Of a stretch of 64,000 nucleotides of DNA, positions 15,294 to 23,802 are shown one piece after another (position 1 is the stretch's first letter; every line of letters begins with the position of its first letter). Made by a program: the position numbers and the translations under genes. The notes beneath the pieces were generated by a model. That model saw only the letters and a list, made by a program, of their open reading frames with translations, was not told the DNA's origin and did not search any database. The stretch is from Pseudodesulfovibrio hydrargyri (GTDB taxonomy: Bacteria > Desulfobacterota > Desulfovibrionia > Desulfovibrionales > Desulfovibrionaceae). The DNA is taken from NCBI RefSeq assembly GCF_001874525.1, contig NZ_LKAQ01000004.1:2261590-2325589 (forward strand), read 5' to 3'.

Positions 15294-17030
15294 ATGGATA
15301 TTTTCAACATCACGGCCCCCATGTTCCTCGTGGACATGATCAGCGCCTCATTAAAGATTGTTGTGGAACAGATGAAAGCCGCCGCCGGCGCCGCCGGAGC
15401 CTTGGGCTCCCGGGCGTTGGGGTTGGCCAAATCGCTGTTGCCCGTCGCCCAGGCCGGCAGGAATGTCCTTGGGGCCCTTACGCCATACATCGCCACTGCG
15501 GCCGACTTTGAAGCGGCCATGTCCGATGTGGGCGCGGTTTCGCGGGCAACGCCCATTGAGATGCGGGCATTGTCCGGTGCGGCCCGCGAGTTGGGGGCCT
15601 CCACGGGATGGTCCGCCATGCAGGTGGCCGAAGGGCAGAAGTACCTCGCCCTGGCCGGATTTTCGGTCAAGGAGAACCTCGCCGCGCTGCCCGGCGTGCT
15701 CAACGGTTTGACCGCGCCGTCCGCCGAAGCCGCCAGGTCAATGGCCGCCCTGGGCGTGGCCGCCACGGACGCCACGGGCGACCTGCGCAGCCCCGCCGCC
15801 ATCCTCGATGCTATCGCGCAGGCCACCGAAAACATGGGCAGCGCCCAGAAGGCGGCCTTTGCCGAGACCGTTTTCGGGACCGAGTCCATGGGCGCCGCGC
15901 TGGCGCTGTTCGACCAGGCCGGAACGGGCGGCATCGCCGAATACGGACGCCAAATGACCGCCGCGGGCACCGCCGCCGAAGCGGCCGCCCGGCGGAACGA
16001 CAACCTGATCGGGGACCAGAAGGCCCTCGGCAGCGCCTTTGAGTCCCTGCAAATAACCATCGGCTCGCTCTTCTTGCCCGTCATGCGGCTGGTGGCCCAG
16101 GCGGCCACCTGGGTGGTGCGCGGCCTGAACATGATCGCCGCCAGCCCGGTGGGCCAATTCCTGCTGTCCGCCGTGGCTTCGATGGCCACGGCCGTCGTCG
16201 CCATAACGTACCTGTCCGGGGCGGTGGAGACCGGCATCGCCGTATGGGCGGCCTTCAATGCCATGATCAGCGCCAACCCCATCGGGCTTATCGTCCTGGC
16301 CGTGGTCGGCCTCGTGGCCGGACTCATCGCCCTGTACAACAACTGCGACAAGGTGCGGGAGATCATGGACGCCGTGTGGGAGTGGATCAAGGCCCTGGCA
16401 TCAGCGGTCGGCGACTTCTTCTCCATCCTCTCCGGCGCGGGCGTCCTGGGCGTGTTCGCCTATTACTTCACCGATATCTACAACGCCGTCGGGGCGTTGT
16501 GGGACCGACTGACCTCCTTGTTCGACATGGACCTGACCGAAATGGGCCGCAAACTTATCCTCTCGTTGGTGGACGGCATCAAGGCCGTGGCCATGGCTCC
16601 CTACAACGCGGTCAAAGGGGTCTTCGGAAAAATGTGGAGCCTGTTCGCGCATTCCGATGCGGACGAAGGTCCGCTCGCGAACCTGACCAATTCCGGCATG
16701 GCCGTGATGAACACCCTGGGCTCCGGCATTCGCGCCGCCGCCCCGAATCTGCACGCCACCACGGCCACGGCCCTGGCGGGCGTGGCCGTGGCCGCCAATC
16801 TGGCGGTCGCGCCCCCCGCCCCCTCTTCCATCCAGGGGCCGGCCCCGGTTCCGGCGCATGCCCCTGCGCCGGACCGGGCCACGGTCCACCGGTCGGGCAA
16901 CACCATCACCATCCAGCACCTCTCCATGACCCTGCCCGGCGTGCGCGACGCGGACGGCTTCATGGCGGCGCTCCAGCAACTTGTAACCCAACACGACGGC
17001 TCCGGTCCGGAGTCGGGAGGATTCGCCTGA
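15294..17030 (+). CDS. Tail tape-measure protein
   Basis: The 578-aa protein sets tail length. Residues about 70-260 match the phage minor-tail/tape-measure domain (FEAAMSDVGAVSRATPIEMR and following). Hydrophobic helices at about 305-325 and 345-375 (NPIGLIVLAVVGLVAGLIAL) are the usual membrane-active segments, and the C-terminus is Pro/Ala rich. By the family rule of about 0.15 nm per residue, the tail would be near 85-90 nm. No obvious tape-measure start site upstream was seen other than a weak GGCGCC. The next gene starts in the stop codon (TGATG). Confidence 0.88.
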   Translation: MDIFNITAPMFLVDMISASLKIVVEQMKAAAGAAGALGSRALGLAKSLLPVAQAGRNVLGALTPYIATAADFEAAMSDVGAVSRATPIEMRALSGAARELGASTGWSAMQVAEGQKYLALAGFSVKENLAALPGVLNGLTAPSAEAARSMAALGVAATDATGDLRSPAAILDAIAQATENMGSAQKAAFAETVFGTESMGAALALFDQAGTGGIAEYGRQMTAAGTAAEAAARRNDNLIGDQKALGSAFESLQITIGSLFLPVMRLVAQAATWVVRGLNMIAASPVGQFLLSAVASMATAVVAITYLSGAVETGIAVWAAFNAMISANPIGLIVLAVVGLVAGLIALYNNCDKVREIMDAVWEWIKALASAVGDFFSILSGAGVLGVFAYYFTDIYNAVGALWDRLTSLFDMDLTEMGRKLILSLVDGIKAVAMAPYNAVKGVFGKMWSLFAHSDADEGPLANLTNSGMAVMNTLGSGIRAAAPNLHATTATALAGVAVAANLAVAPPAPSSIQGPAPVPAHAPAPDRATVHRSGNTITIQHLSMTLPGVRDADGFMAALQQLVTQHDGSGPESGGFA

Positions 17031-17530
17031 TGGACGGCATGCTGACCTTTTCCCATGGCGAGGTGCGCCTCGGTTCCAAGCTCGTGCCGGGCATCCTCAA
17101 GAGCCTGAGCGTGCGCGGATCCGTGGTCTTCGCCGAGGCGGAGCGCGACGGGCTCTCCGGCAAGACCAAGACGCCCAAGGGGTGGGACGACAGCGCGATC
17201 TCGCTGACCGTGGAACTGCTCACGGACGAGACCTCCTGCTACGACAAGCTCGCCGCCCTGGATGCGCTGTTCCGGGGCCACGACAATGGCGCCAACCCCC
17301 GCGTCCTGGACGTGGCCAACGCCCACGTCACGGCGCGGGGCATCGAGCGTGTGGTCTTTGCCGGGCTGGATTCGTCCGAGACCGACCAGGACGACGTCAT
17401 ACAGGCTTCGCTGAAGTTCACCGAGCACCGCCCGCCCATCATCAAGGCGGAAAAGCGTGTCGGCAGGACCGGCGGAATCGGCGCGCCCGGCCCCGCTCTC
17501 GCCCGGGCCATAGGGGAGCGTTCGCGATGA
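17030..17530 (+). CDS. Baseplate/tail assembly protein (unassigned family)
   Basis: The 166-aa protein is tightly packed between tape measure and hub genes, starting inside the tape-measure stop with GGGAGG at 17015-17020 and ending in an ATGA overlap with the hub gene. It is beta-rich with a RPPIIKAEKR end. Position corresponds to Mu gp43 or P2 gpU, which connect tube and hub, but it is shorter than gp43 and I do not recognise the family. Confidence 0.7.
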   Translation: MDGMLTFSHGEVRLGSKLVPGILKSLSVRGSVVFAEAERDGLSGKTKTPKGWDDSAISLTVELLTDETSCYDKLAALDALFRGHDNGANPRVLDVANAHVTARGIERVVFAGLDSSETDQDDVIQASLKFTEHRPPIIKAEKRVGRTGGIGAPGPALARAIGERSR

Positions 17531-18318
17531 TTTCCGGCATTCGGCTGAACATCGAAGTCGGCGGCAACGTCATCGAGCGCTGCCCCCGCCTGGAGATCCT
17601 GTCCGTCCGGCACCGCCCGCTCGACATGGCCCGCGTCCACGTCCCCGATCCCGAGGGCGCGGCCGGTGACCTGTTCGCCCACGGCGATCCGGTGCGCATC
17701 GAATACGGCTATCGCGGCGGTGCGTCCGCCGAATGGCAGGGAACGTTGCGCGCCCTGGAGCGCGTCTCCCGCGACCAGGTCTGTTTGACAGCGGACAGCC
17801 TTGCGCTGCCTCTGGCCGACGCCTTTGTCACGGAGTGCTACACGGACGATTCGAGCCTTTTCGTGGCCCGCCATATCCTCGGCCACACGGGCCTGCCCCT
17901 CGGCCGGGTGGACATCCCCGACGAGGTCATTTCGCGCCTGCCCGTGTCCACGCTGCCGGTCTGGCAGGCCGTGCGGCAACTGCTGCACTCCCTGGGCCGC
18001 GCCTACGGCCACGACATGCGCCGGACCGCGCTCTGGCTCGGAGCCGACGGCCTCAACCTGGGCGATTTCGACGAATCCGGCGACCTTCCGGTCATCGCCA
18101 CCGGCGAGAATCTGATCCGCCATCTGCCCGCCCACGCGAAAGACGGCCTCCACCTGGTGGAGACCGCCTTGCTGCCGGGGCTGTCGCATTCCCGCCGTTT
18201 TCGGCTCGTAGACACGCGCCTCGGCGTCGATCGGGACTTCAGGGCGCTGGACGTGCGCCATGCGGTCACGCCCGAGGGAATCAAAACTAACATCCGGTAC
18301 GGGAGGGAACATGGCTAA
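17527..18318 (+). CDS. Baseplate hub protein (Mu gpP / P2 gpD-like)
   Basis: This 263-aa protein is the probable hub on which the spike sits. Typical features are an early beta-barrel region, the VWQAVRQLLHSLGRAYG segment (about 140-156), similar to the helix of gp44/gpD hubs, and LNLGDFDESGD with a following ENLIRHLP. It starts at ATG 17527, overlapping the previous stop, and its own stop overlaps the spike gene. Confidence 0.8.
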   Translation: MISGIRLNIEVGGNVIERCPRLEILSVRHRPLDMARVHVPDPEGAAGDLFAHGDPVRIEYGYRGGASAEWQGTLRALERVSRDQVCLTADSLALPLADAFVTECYTDDSSLFVARHILGHTGLPLGRVDIPDEVISRLPVSTLPVWQAVRQLLHSLGRAYGHDMRRTALWLGADGLNLGDFDESGDLPVIATGENLIRHLPAHAKDGLHLVETALLPGLSHSRRFRLVDTRLGVDRDFRALDVRHAVTPEGIKTNIRYGREHG

Positions 18319-19045
18319 TCCGTCCGAACTGAAAACGCTCCTCAAGCGCGTCGTCGAAATCGCCATGCCCAACCTCCGCGCCTACTACCGCGTGGTGCGC
18401 AAGGCCAAGATCGTCGCCACCTATCCGGCCGAGGACGGCCGCTACTGGGCCGACGTGCAGCCGCTGCGCAACGACGAATCCGTGGATGAAAAGGAACCGG
18501 TCGTTCCCCGCGTGGAAATCCCCGTGATGTGGGCCGGACCGAATCGCGGCGTGGTCTGCCCGCCGCTGGCCGGTTCACTCTGCGACCTGGAGTACTACGA
18601 CGGCGACCCGAACTTCCCGCGCATCTCGAATTTTCGCTGGGCCGGCAACGGCGCGCCGGCCTGCGAGGTCGGCGCTTACGTCATCCATCACAGCGACGGC
18701 ACGTACATCAAGATCGACGCGGACAGGAACATCCTGGAGATCACCCCGGCCAACGCCCGGACCCAGATCGGCGGCGACAAGGCCGTGGCGGTGGGCGGCG
18801 ACAAGACCGAGACCATCGGAGGCGTCTGGACGCTGAAATGCCCGCTGATCATCCAGGAAGGCAACGTCCAGTCCTCCGGCCCCGGCGGGGCGATAGGCAA
18901 CGTGAGTTGCAAGGCGCACACCGCGCAGGAGGGGAGCTTCACCCTGGACGGCCCGCTTGTCGTCAATGGCGGCGTGAAGATCAACGGCAACCTCGACACC
19001 TCCGGCAACAGCAATGCCGGAAGCCGGAGCGGAGGGGCGATATGA
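18311..19045 (+). CDS. Baseplate spike protein (gp45/gpV-like)
   Basis: The 244-aa protein has an N-terminal OB-fold-like domain (about 40-110; ISNFRWAGNG ends it). A repetitive beta-helix part follows, IGGDKAVAVGGDKTETIGG, typical of membrane-piercing spikes, then a glycine/asparagine-rich end (NGGVKINGNLDTSGNSNAG). ATG 18311 follows GGGAGGG. It would be the tip that punctures the target envelope. The HxH iron-binding tip motif of P2 gpV is not evident. Confidence 0.85.
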   Translation: MANPSELKTLLKRVVEIAMPNLRAYYRVVRKAKIVATYPAEDGRYWADVQPLRNDESVDEKEPVVPRVEIPVMWAGPNRGVVCPPLAGSLCDLEYYDGDPNFPRISNFRWAGNGAPACEVGAYVIHHSDGTYIKIDADRNILEITPANARTQIGGDKAVAVGGDKTETIGGVWTLKCPLIIQEGNVQSSGPGGAIGNVSCKAHTAQEGSFTLDGPLVVNGGVKINGNLDTSGNSNAGSRSGGAI

Positions 19046-19057
19046 TGAGACCTGTCT

Positions 19058-19399
19058 CTATCCTTTGTGTAAATCGTGTAAATGGTCAATCCCGGCGGCG
19101 GTGATGCGCACTGTGTCTCCCCACACCTCGGATTGTTCCTCCACCCATTTTTTCTCCTTGCAGTACCGCACCGCCTTGGAGAACCCGGAGCCATATTCAT
19201 ATGCGGTATCCGGGAGCAGTGGCGTTATCATATCTATCGTGGAGTCATCCTCGAAGGTCTCCTTCTCCACTCTTGTTGCCTTCAAGTCCGGATCGAGATC
19301 CTTGGCGATGTCCTCCTTGCCGATCCACCCGTCATTGTCCTCGGCATCGGTGTTGTTGATCATCTCCAAAATCGCATCCGCGTACTCGACAGTGGTCAT
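19058..19399 (-). CDS. Moron: small acidic winged-helix-like protein, antisense within tail operon
   Basis: The 113-aa reading frame runs against all tail genes, between spike and gp46 genes. ATG 19399 has a strong AAGGAG site seven bases upstream; the in-frame TTG/CTG start at 19417 adds six residues without support. The C-terminal half (GFSKAVRYCKEKKWVEEQSE, then VRITAAGIDHL) has the pattern of a wHTH domain ending in a typical 'TxAGIdhL' helix. Base composition is more AT-rich than neighbours. It is an added gene, expressed separately from the tail operon and perhaps during lysogeny; function unknown. Confidence 0.65.
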   Translation of the reverse strand: MTTVEYADAILEMINNTDAEDNDGWIGKEDIAKDLDPDLKATRVEKETFEDDSTIDMITPLLPDTAYEYGSGFSKAVRYCKEKKWVEEQSEVWGDTVRITAAGIDHLHDLHKG

Positions 19400-19429
19400 A
19401 TCGGAACTCCTTAACAACCAGGTTTAAAC

Positions 19430-19864
19430 ATGACTGACATCTTCGGACAGGACATAGCTCTCGGCCACGACATGCAGGCCCGGGTGGCCGCCAACGGCGA
19501 GCTGGTGCTCACGGACGGCCCGGATACGGGCGTGCAGGACATCATCCTTCGCCTGGATACGTACCTTGCTTCCTTGTTCTATGACAAGGGGTTCGGCTCG
19601 CTCCTGCGCGATTGGGTCTACGCCGGGAACACCGAGGAGGCGCGGATCGGCTTCGCGGCCGAGGTCAAGCGCCGTTTGAACGAGGACCCGCGCGTCCAGC
19701 CCGGTACCGTGGCCTGTACGGTCACGCGATGGGATGCGGCGTCCATGCGGGCCGAGGCCTCGTTCCGTTTCATCGACACCGACCACGAGCAAAACCTCGT
19801 CATCGCGGTCGACAAATCAAAAAAGGAAATGGTGATCAAGGATGCCGACCCCGCAGTTATCTAA
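19430..19864 (+). CDS. Baseplate wedge protein (Mu gp46 / gp25-like)
   Basis: The 144-aa protein carries the gp46/GPW-gp25 pattern: GQDIALG near the N-terminus, the RLDTYLASLFYDKGFGSLLRDWV segment (about 41-63) and a beta-strand-rich end. It begins 30 bp from the divergent moron and overlaps the gpJ gene by 23 bp. It joins sheath initiation to the baseplate. Confidence 0.8.
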   Translation: MTDIFGQDIALGHDMQARVAANGELVLTDGPDTGVQDIILRLDTYLASLFYDKGFGSLLRDWVYAGNTEEARIGFAAEVKRRLNEDPRVQPGTVACTVTRWDAASMRAEASFRFIDTDHEQNLVIAVDKSKKEMVIKDADPAVI

Positions 19865-21032
19865 GACCCTCGACGACGTGCGCTCCATGGTCTTCGGCCA
19901 CATGGAGGACGTGCAGGAGGAATACACGGCCAAGGGCTGGATGCCCGCCCGCCTGAACCTGAACAAGGGCGTGGTGCGCGGCCTCCTGGAGATATTCTGC
20001 TGGGGGCTCTACCAGCTCTACCAGCTCCTGGCCGCCGTGTTCGAGCAGGCCGCGCCGCTCACCGCCACCGACGAGGCGTGGATGGAGTGGCACGCCGAAC
20101 AGGTGGAGGCGCCGCGCAAGCAGGCCACCAAGGCCAGGGGCCTGGTCCGCTTCGCCCGCGTGTCCACCTCCGGCAACGTGCCGATTCCGGCGGGCAGGAT
20201 CGTCCGCACCGAGCCGGACGGGGCCGGGCGGGTCTACCGCTACGTCACCGCCGAGGACGCGGTCATCCGCAACGGCATGAACGAGGTCGCGGTGGAGGTG
20301 GAGGCCGAGGAATACGGCGCGGCCGCGAACGCCTCGGCAGGACAGATCACCGAAATGGTCACGGCCGTCTCCGGCGTGGACGCCGTGGCCAACGACGCCG
20401 ACTGGCTGATCTCGGAAGGCGCGGACATCGAGCCGCTGGAGAAACTCCGGGACCGGTACATCCTGCGCTGGATGGGCAACAACGGCATGACCAAGTACGC
20501 CTATGCCTCGTGGGCGCTGTCCGTGACCGGCACCGTGGCCGTCAAGGTCCTGGACCAGCATCCGCGCGGCCAGGGCACGGTGGACGTCATCGTCAAGGGC
20601 GCGGCGGGCATCCCCACCGACGCGCTGCTGGAAAATGTCCGCCAGGCCGTCACCACCGGCGCGAGGCCCGGGGAGGTGCAGGCCGGGCCGCCGGTCAACG
20701 ACGACTGGCAGGTGCGCGGTCCGCAGGCCGTGCCGCTGGCGATCGAGGCCCTGTTGACGCTCTATCCCGGCACTCATGCCGACAGCGCCAGGTCCGGGGC
20801 CGACCAGCGCCTCCGCGCCCTGTTCACCGATCCGACCACGGTCAAGGGGATCTCCCCGCTCCAGATAGGCGAGGACGTCACCCTGGACCGCCTGACAGCC
20901 GCCGTCATGGCCGTGGAGGGCGTGAAAAAGGTCGAGTGGACCTCGCCGGGCGGCGACGTGGCCGTGGCGGCGGACGCGCTCGCCACGCTGGAAAGTCTCA
21001 CCCTGACCGCAGTCGAAGCGAGCGAGGAGTAA
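19842..21032 (+). CDS. Baseplate assembly protein J (Mu gp47-like)
   Basis: The 396-aa protein has the baseplate J pattern: an N-terminal helical region, GNVPIPAGRIVRTEPDG (about 107-123), beta-rich middle with AEEYGAAANASAGQI, the GNNGMTKYAYASWAL segment (about 212-226) and the KVLDQHPRGQGTVDVIV core strand. It forms the wedge ring of the contractile baseplate. It starts at ATG 19842 within the gp46 gene, preceded by AAGGA. Confidence 0.9.
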   Translation: MPTPQLSKTLDDVRSMVFGHMEDVQEEYTAKGWMPARLNLNKGVVRGLLEIFCWGLYQLYQLLAAVFEQAAPLTATDEAWMEWHAEQVEAPRKQATKARGLVRFARVSTSGNVPIPAGRIVRTEPDGAGRVYRYVTAEDAVIRNGMNEVAVEVEAEEYGAAANASAGQITEMVTAVSGVDAVANDADWLISEGADIEPLEKLRDRYILRWMGNNGMTKYAYASWALSVTGTVAVKVLDQHPRGQGTVDVIVKGAAGIPTDALLENVRQAVTTGARPGEVQAGPPVNDDWQVRGPQAVPLAIEALLTLYPGTHADSARSGADQRLRALFTDPTTVKGISPLQIGEDVTLDRLTAAVMAVEGVKKVEWTSPGGDVAVAADALATLESLTLTAVEASEE

Positions 21033-21035
21033 GCC

Positions 21036-21680
21036 GTGGGCGCATTCAAGGACTACTTTTTCAAGACCCTGCGTTGGCCGCTCAGCCATCGGCCCGGCCC
21101 GCTGGCCATGCTGGCGGAGGGGCTGGCCCGCGCCCTGGACGAGGCCCGGGAGGACGTCATCCGGCTGCGCGACCAGTTCAACCCGTGGACCTGCGGGCCG
21201 GACATGATCCCGCCCCACGCCGGAAGCCGGGGCATCACCCGGTACGCCGCGGAGACGGACGCGCAGTTCCGCGAGCGCTGCATCCGCGCCTTCGCCTGGC
21301 AGAGCCTTGGCGGCGGGCAACTCGGCATGCCGCGAATCCTGGCCCACTTCGGCTATCGCGGCACTTCAATGCTCAACGTCCGGTTCGAGGATCCGGAGCG
21401 CTGGGCCGAATTCAAGCCCAGGGTGCCGGTTCCGGCCTCCGGCCTTCACGCGGAGGACTTTCCGCGCATCGCCTGGATAGCCAACGAGACCAAGCCCGCC
21501 CGCTCAAAGCTGGCGGGCATCCAGGTGGCCGGTTCCGTCCCGGGTTCCGTGTACGCGGGCGGCATCACCTACACGACGATCCGCGTCCGGCTGACCCCGG
21601 AACGCACGACATCCATACGCATCAACGGTGCGGTTCACGGCGGCGGGTACACGCATACCGTCGCCCGCGTCCGCGCCTAA
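21036..21680 (+). CDS. Tail protein I-like (Mu gp48 / P2 gpI-like)
   Basis: The 214-aa protein follows gpJ after 3 bp, uses GTG, and has the early WPLSHRPGPLAMLAEGLARAL and QFNPWTCGPDMIPPHAG segments of tail-protein-I-type baseplate proteins, followed by the LAHFGYRGTSM region. It links the wedge to fibres. AGCGAGGAG lies just before the start. Confidence 0.8.
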   Translation: MGAFKDYFFKTLRWPLSHRPGPLAMLAEGLARALDEAREDVIRLRDQFNPWTCGPDMIPPHAGSRGITRYAAETDAQFRERCIRAFAWQSLGGGQLGMPRILAHFGYRGTSMLNVRFEDPERWAEFKPRVPVPASGLHAEDFPRIAWIANETKPARSKLAGIQVAGSVPGSVYAGGITYTTIRVRLTPERTTSIRINGAVHGGGYTHTVARVRA

Positions 21681-21691
21681 GGAGGAAAACA

Positions 21692-23059
21692 ATGTCTCTG
21701 ATTCTCACGAAAGCCGGGCTGAACGCCTACGCGCAGTCCGAAGCGACCGGCATCAAGTTGCAGGCCACCCACATGGCCGTGGGCGACGGCGGCGGCGCGC
21801 CCGTGTCCCACACGGACACGTCCGAGGCCCTGGTCAACGAAACATGGCGGGGCGAGCTGCAAAGCATCGACGTGGCCGCATCCGGCGAGGTCGAATTCAC
21901 GGGCCACATCCCCATCACGGTGGGCGGCTGGTACATCCGCGAGGTCGCCCTCTACGCGGACGACACGCTGCTGGCCCTGGGCGGCCACCCCGAGACCTGG
22001 AAACCCGCCCCCGAGGCCCCGGACAAGGTCGAGCTGGTCATCACCGCCCCGGTCAAGTTCGCCAACGCCGACAACATCAACCTGACCGTGGACACGACCA
22101 AGGTCCTGGCGAGCCAGGAGTATGTGGCTGGCAAGATCGAGCAACACAATGCCTCTGAGGATGCGCATGCCGCCCTGTTCGCCGGGCTGGACGACCACAT
22201 TGCCCGCGACGACAACCCCCACGGCGTAGTCGCCGGACAGGTCGGCTTCACGCCGTCCGCCGGTCTGTCCTCCTCCGACGTGCAGGCCGCAGTTTGCGAG
22301 GTGATCACTCGGGCAGCGACCCATAATTATTTGATAAACGGTGCCTTTGTGATCAACCAGCGGCAATTTGCAGGAGGAGCCCTGGACGCCGGGGAATACG
22401 GATACGACCGATGGAAGGCCGGTGACGCCGGGGCGACCTGCACCGTGGCCGATGGCGTCCTCACCCTGTCGGCGGGGTCGATTGTTCAGGTGGTCGAATC
22501 CCCTGCGCTGGCGGGCGAAAAGGTGACGCTCTCCGCGAAGCTGTCCGCCGATGCGACTATTTCCGGGAAGATCAACGGAACCGCGGGGGCGTTGCCCCTG
22601 ACCGTGGACATCCCGGCGGAGTTTACCGGAGACCTCGACGTCGAGCTGATGGCCGGTGACGGCTCCGCCAGCGAAGTGAAACTGGAGATAGGCGGGACCG
22701 CAACCGCGTATCGTCACCGACACCTCCAGGAGGAACTGGCATTGTGTCAGCGCTACTACTGGCAGTCTCAGTTTGGCGACAGACATATTTGGAGCATCAG
22801 CGTCGCAGCGGGCTCGTATCACTCACAGGTGCAGGTAGAACTGCCGGTTTCAATGCGAGTCCGGCCGACAATGATGATGGAGGGGCCATGGACCTTCTAT
22901 CAGCCCGGGACCGGCGCGTACGTCGAAGGGCCTACGATCGCCGCCGCCATCTCCCATGAGAGCGTGCGTGTCTCCGTCCAAAATAGCAACAATGACAATA
23001 CCCTCAACTTTGTGCTTGGTTCCAACAACAACGAAGTGCTCGCGGACGCGGAGTTATAA
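21692..23059 (+). CDS. Tail fibre protein
   Basis: The 455-aa protein has the conserved attachment domain of phage fibres at its N-terminus (TKAGLNAYAQSEATGIKLQA, then VGDGGG and the GGWYIREVALYADD motif, about 80-95). A short repeated linker follows (HNASEDAHAALFAGLDDHI), then a carbohydrate-binding-like middle and a variable C-terminus beginning near 345 with YRHRHLQEELALCQRYYW, a motif seen in receptor-binding tips of many phages. AAGGAGG precedes ATG 21692. It decides which cells the particle recognises. Confidence 0.88.
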   Translation: MSLILTKAGLNAYAQSEATGIKLQATHMAVGDGGGAPVSHTDTSEALVNETWRGELQSIDVAASGEVEFTGHIPITVGGWYIREVALYADDTLLALGGHPETWKPAPEAPDKVELVITAPVKFANADNINLTVDTTKVLASQEYVAGKIEQHNASEDAHAALFAGLDDHIARDDNPHGVVAGQVGFTPSAGLSSSDVQAAVCEVITRAATHNYLINGAFVINQRQFAGGALDAGEYGYDRWKAGDAGATCTVADGVLTLSAGSIVQVVESPALAGEKVTLSAKLSADATISGKINGTAGALPLTVDIPAEFTGDLDVELMAGDGSASEVKLEIGGTATAYRHRHLQEELALCQRYYWQSQFGDRHIWSISVAAGSYHSQVQVELPVSMRVRPTMMMEGPWTFYQPGTGAYVEGPTIAAAISHESVRVSVQNSNNDNTLNFVLGSNNNEVLADAEL

Positions 23060-23061
23060 TT

Positions 23062-23412
23062 ATGAAAATTATCACGGTATCCCAATTTGATAATGGCCAT
23101 CTTGTGAATGGCGCGATCCATGTCCCCTACGACGAGAACAACAGACACTACCGGGCCGTTATGGATTGGCTGGCTGACGGCGGCCAGTTGGATGAAGCCG
23201 TCACCGATCCCGACGAACCGGCCAGAATCATCCGGGCCGAGCGCGACAGGCTGCTTGCGGCGTGCGATTGGATGCAGCTTGCCGACAGCCCGCTCGATAC
23301 CGCGACCAAGGCGGCCTGGGCCGCCTATCGCCAGGCGCTCCGGGACGTTCCCGAACAGCCCGGGTTCCCTGAAGCCGTGGAGTGGCCGCAATCGCCGATT
23401 CTTCCGGCATAG
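23062..23412 (+). CDS. Tail fibre assembly chaperone
   Basis: The 116-aa protein has the C-terminal signature of fibre chaperones, with RDRLLAACDWMQLADSPLD followed by WAAYRQALRDVPEQPGFP and WP. It is two bases after the fibre stop. It is needed to fold the fibre trimer and closes the tail operon ahead of a strong hairpin. Confidence 0.88.
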   Translation: MKIITVSQFDNGHLVNGAIHVPYDENNRHYRAVMDWLADGGQLDEAVTDPDEPARIIRAERDRLLAACDWMQLADSPLDTATKAAWAAYRQALRDVPEQPGFPEAVEWPQSPILPA

Positions 23413-23451
23413 CAAACCGCTCTTTGACAATCGAATAGGCAGAGCCACAAC

Positions 23452-23483
23452 AACGGCCCGCCGGACAAATCCGGCGGGCCGTT
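23452..23483 (+). terminator. Hairpin ending the tail operon
   Basis: AACGGCCCGCCGGA (23452-23465) pairs perfectly with TCCGGCGGGCCGTT (23470-23483) around CAAA. There is no T tract, but position 40 bp after the last tail gene supports a terminator. The stretch 23484-23802 holds no convincing gene; it contains the right element end. Confidence 0.75.
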
Positions 23484-23632
23484 ATCCGGAGGGACAGCGA
23501 GGCGGAGCATACCCCCCGAAACGGCATCGAACTCCCATAGGGCGACTTCGAAACAGCCTGTTCCGCCCCTCCCCGGTATCCTCGCCAACCTGCCCCTCCA
23601 GCCACCTCACACGGCAGCCGCCATGCCAAACC

Positions 23633-23675
23633 AAAATCGGCCGCGCAGGCTTTCTCAACTTATGTGGCCGATTTT
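23633..23675. repeat. 10-bp inverted repeat around right-end site R2
   Basis: AAAATCGGCC (23633-23642) and GGCCGATTTT (23666-23675) flank a 23-nt loop that contains the second right-end transposase-type site. The left end shows the same arrangement around its third site, with unrelated arm sequences. Confidence 0.6.
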
Positions 23676-23698
23676 CTCAAATTGAGTGTCAGCTTACA
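23650..23698 (-). other. Right end with two putative transposase-binding sites (R1, R2)
   Basis: Read on the minus strand inward from 23698: TGTAAGCTGACACTCAATTTG, with core TGAG beginning at 23679 (R1), then AAGTTGAGAAAG with TGAG at 23657 (R2). The 22-bp spacing equals the R1-R2 spacing of Mu. The end dinucleotide is the expected TG (CA on the plus strand). The core matches the three left sites. Confidence 0.55.
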
Positions 23699-23802
23699 TT
23701 GGGCAAGGCGCTCGGGGCGGCGAAAAGGAAAGGGCGGGTTTGACCTTTCGGGGGTTGTTGGCTACGGATTTGGGTATGCGGAGAGACGAAGGACCGGGCG
23801 TG

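Larger units (their letters stand above)
3158..23698. mobile_element. Mu-like transposable element encoding a headless contractile tail (putative tailocin)
   Basis: The unit is bounded by candidate transposase-binding sites (see end features) and contains, in order, repressor, Cro-like regulator, MuA-like transposase, MuB-like ATPase, early genes, lysis genes and a full myovirus tail and baseplate module. At 20.5 kb it is much shorter than phage Mu (about 37 kb). The missing part is the whole packaging and head block. The coding potential between 11190 and 11649 has no room for terminase, portal or capsid. The borders are inferred from end-site symmetry: right end TTACA at 23698, left end at 3158. 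No 5-bp target duplication matches across these borders, so the exact ends remain uncertain by some bases. Confidence 0.85.

Noticed and set aside
23686..23802. GTG start at 23686 for the first host gene right of the element
   Set aside because: It begins inside the inferred element end and adds residues unlike the rest; starts at 23803 or 23776 are better.
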